From the NCBI GenBank assembly GCA_020253595.1, contig JADCBH010000393.1, positions 1 through 6,530 of the forward strand: a DNA stretch of 6,530 nucleotides, in the 5' to 3' direction. The position numbers and the translations under genes were made by a program. The stretch is from Brevundimonas sp. GTDB lineage: Bacteria; Pseudomonadota; Alphaproteobacteria; Caulobacterales; Caulobacteraceae. Each line of letters begins with the position of its first letter. The first letter of the stretch is position 1. Under the pieces are notes generated by a model. The model was not told where the DNA came from. It searched no databases and was given only the letters and a program-made list of their open reading frames with translations. Below, in pieces: positions 5,710-6,530 of the stretch.

Positions 5710-6324
5710 ATGAAGACCACTGCCTCCATCCTGGCGATCGCCCTGTGCCTCGCCGCCTCCGCTGGCGCCGCCAATGCCCAGACCATCGACAACAACCAGC
5801 GTAACTGGACCAACATCCGCGCCCAGCTGAACGCGACCATCAGCGAAGTGGCGGGCGACGTGTCCGCCACCTCGGCCGCCATCGCCAACTCGTTCACGGC
5901 CGAAGGCAACAACCTCGCGACGCTGAACAACTACCAGAACTTCTGGGGTGACTCGCGTTCGGGCCTGAATGCGACGATCGGCCAAGTCACTGGCGATGTG
6001 TCATTGACCTCGGCCGCGATCGCCAACTCGGCCACTATTGACGTCGACGTGGCGACCAATATCAACAACACCCAGCTCGCGGGCTATGATCCCTCGGCCG
6101 CGCTGAACTCCACGATCACGACCGTGGTTGGCGATGTTTCGCAGACCTCCGCGGCGCTGAGCAACTCGGCCAGCATCGAGTCCGAGTTCGGCCGGGTCGC
6201 CTCGACCCAGTTCAACGGGGCGGCGGTCTATGCCGACATGAACACGGCCGTCCGCAATGTGACCGGATCGGTTACGGCCACGACCGCCGCCATCGGCAAC
6301 AGCCTGACCGTCACGGGCTTCTAA
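5710..6324 (+). CDS. Secreted repetitive protein, four 46-residue repeats, possible fibre or amyloid-like surface subunit
   Basis: I do not recognise a named family. The 204-aa product starts with a clear Sec signal peptide (M-K-T-T..., hydrophobic 7-20, A-N-A before Q24). The mature part contains four copies of a core resembling LNxTIxxVxGDVSxTSAAI, followed by x-N-S, starting at residues 40, 86, 132 and 177. The spacing is 46, 46 and 45. Between cores lie Asn/Gln-rich stretches such as N-N-x-Q and N-N-T-Q. The mature chain has no Cys, Lys or His, a single Pro, and is acidic and rich in Asn, Ser, Thr, Ala and Val, a composition typical of extracellular beta-rich repeat proteins. The last copy (A-A-I-G-N-S-L-T-V) resembles the G-N-x-x-x-V turns of curlin-like proteins. 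Ribosome site AAAGGAA at 5696-5702, 7 nt from the ATG, is strong. A long AT-rich leader precedes the gene, and a hairpin plus another exported protein gene follow. Function as a fibre is inference. Confidence 0.87.
   Translation: MKTTASILAIALCLAASAGAANAQTIDNNQRNWTNIRAQLNATISEVAGDVSATSAAIANSFTAEGNNLATLNNYQNFWGDSRSGLNATIGQVTGDVSLTSAAIANSATIDVDVATNINNTQLAGYDPSAALNSTITTVVGDVSQTSAALSNSASIESEFGRVASTQFNGAAVYADMNTAVRNVTGSVTATTAAIGNSLTVTGF
5827..6318 (+). repeat. Four tandem protein repeats, period about 138 nt
   Basis: Core motifs begin at 5827, 5965, 6103 and 6238. The spacing is 138, 138 and 135 nt (46, 46 and 45 codons). Copies 1 and 2 are most alike (both L-N-A-T-I and S-A-A-I-A-N-S). Copy 3 has S-A-A-L-S-N-S. 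Copy 4 is the most diverged (M-N-T-A-V, G-S-V-T in place of G-D-V-S). The DNA copies differ at many third positions, so this is an old internal duplication kept at the protein level and not a recent slippage array. Confidence 0.9.
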
Positions 6325-6339
6325 AACCACTGACTTCCC

Positions 6340-6369
6340 GGTGTCGTCGCGCTGCAACGCGGCGACACC
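6340..6369 (+). terminator. Strong 12-bp intergenic hairpin (attenuator or mRNA-stabilising element)
   Basis: GGTGTCGTCGCG (6340-6351) pairs with CGCGGCGACACC (6358-6369) along 12 positions with one T-G wobble, around the 6-nt loop CTGCAA. It starts 16 nt after the stop of the repeat protein and ends 9 nt before the ribosome site of the next gene. No T-run follows, so it is not a classic rho-independent terminator. It may block 3' exonucleases or partly stop transcription, giving more of the first gene than of the second. Confidence 0.6.
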
Positions 6370-6393
6370 AACGTCACAGAAAGGTATCGCGCC

Positions 6394-6530
6394 ATGGACC
6401 GACCCAGGTCAATACTGAATTGCGCCGCCGTCACCGTCGCCAGCAGCGGCCTGCTGGTCTCGTCGGCCCTTGCCCAGAGCGCTCCGGCGCGCGGCGGATC
6501 CCTCGCCACCTATGAGGCCGGCTATGCCAA
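6394..6530 (+). CDS. Exported protein, N-terminus only (possible HfaA-like holdfast anchor protein)
   Basis: The frame is open to the right edge; 45 codons are visible. The ATG at 6394 has AGAAAGG (6378-6384) 9 nt upstream. The peptide begins with M-D-R-P-R, then a hydrophobic stretch (residues about 10-25) ending S-A-L-A, with likely signal peptidase cleavage before Q28-S29. The mature start is A-P-A-R-G-G-S-L-A-T-Y-E-A-G-Y-A. From memory, the holdfast-anchoring protein HfaA of Caulobacterales begins its mature chain with a similar aromatic-x-A-G-Y segment, so this may be HfaA or a relative. With only 17 mature residues the assignment is tentative. It lies 69 nt after the repeat-protein stop on the same strand and probably shares its transcript. 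If correct, a CsgG-like exporter gene (hfaB) should follow to the right. Confidence 0.7.
   Translation, partial: MDRPRSILNCAAVTVASSGLLVSSALAQSAPARGGSLATYEAGYA

Noticed and set aside
5509..5985. 158-codon minus-strand frame overlapping the leader and start of the repeat protein
   Set aside because: It is antisense to a gene with a signal peptide, ribosome site and regular repeats. Its translation shows no domain or plausible start context.
5827..6318. CRISPR or microsatellite-like array
   Set aside because: The repetition is at protein level with diverged codons and continuous coding, with no identical DNA repeats and spacers.

Overview
The window looks like chromosome of a high-GC alphaproteobacterium. 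Codon third positions are strongly G/C, genes overlap by 1-4 nt, and the gene content (NAD synthesis cluster, SleB-type hydrolase, possible holdfast-type surface proteins) suggests Caulobacterales such as Brevundimonas or Caulobacter. The genus is an inference; no 16S or other marker is present.

Left part (1-3731, + strand): a compact, translationally coupled block. The 3' half of nadA (quinolinate synthase) is followed by a site-2-type (M50) membrane metalloprotease, nadB (L-aspartate oxidase) and nadC (quinolinate phosphoribosyltransferase). The three Nad enzymes form the complete de novo route from aspartate to nicotinate mononucleotide. The protease inserted between nadA and nadB shares stop/start overlaps with both, so it is almost certainly co-expressed, but its link to NAD is unknown.

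Middle (3732-5189): a small, hydrophilic hypothetical gene of 68 codons with its own ribosome binding site runs convergently into a minus-strand gene for a membrane-anchored SleB-family cell wall hydrolase. Only 17 nt separate the two stop codons, and a short hairpin spans that gap.

Right part (5190-6530): about 520 nt without a convincing gene. It is GC-rich on the left, distinctly more AT-rich from about 5440, and holds several inverted repeats. It is the divergent control region for the hydrolase (leftward) and for a secreted 204-aa protein (rightward). That protein has a signal peptide and four copies of a motif at a strikingly regular 46-residue spacing, and its mature part lacks cysteine, lysine and histidine. 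This looks like a repetitive beta-rich, possibly amyloid or fibre-like, surface protein. A strong 12-bp hairpin separates it from a second signal-peptide gene cut by the right edge, whose start (Q-S...T-Y-E-A-G-Y-A) recalls holdfast-anchor protein HfaA. The most interesting hypothesis is a two- or multi-gene surface fibre/adhesin operon that continues beyond the window.
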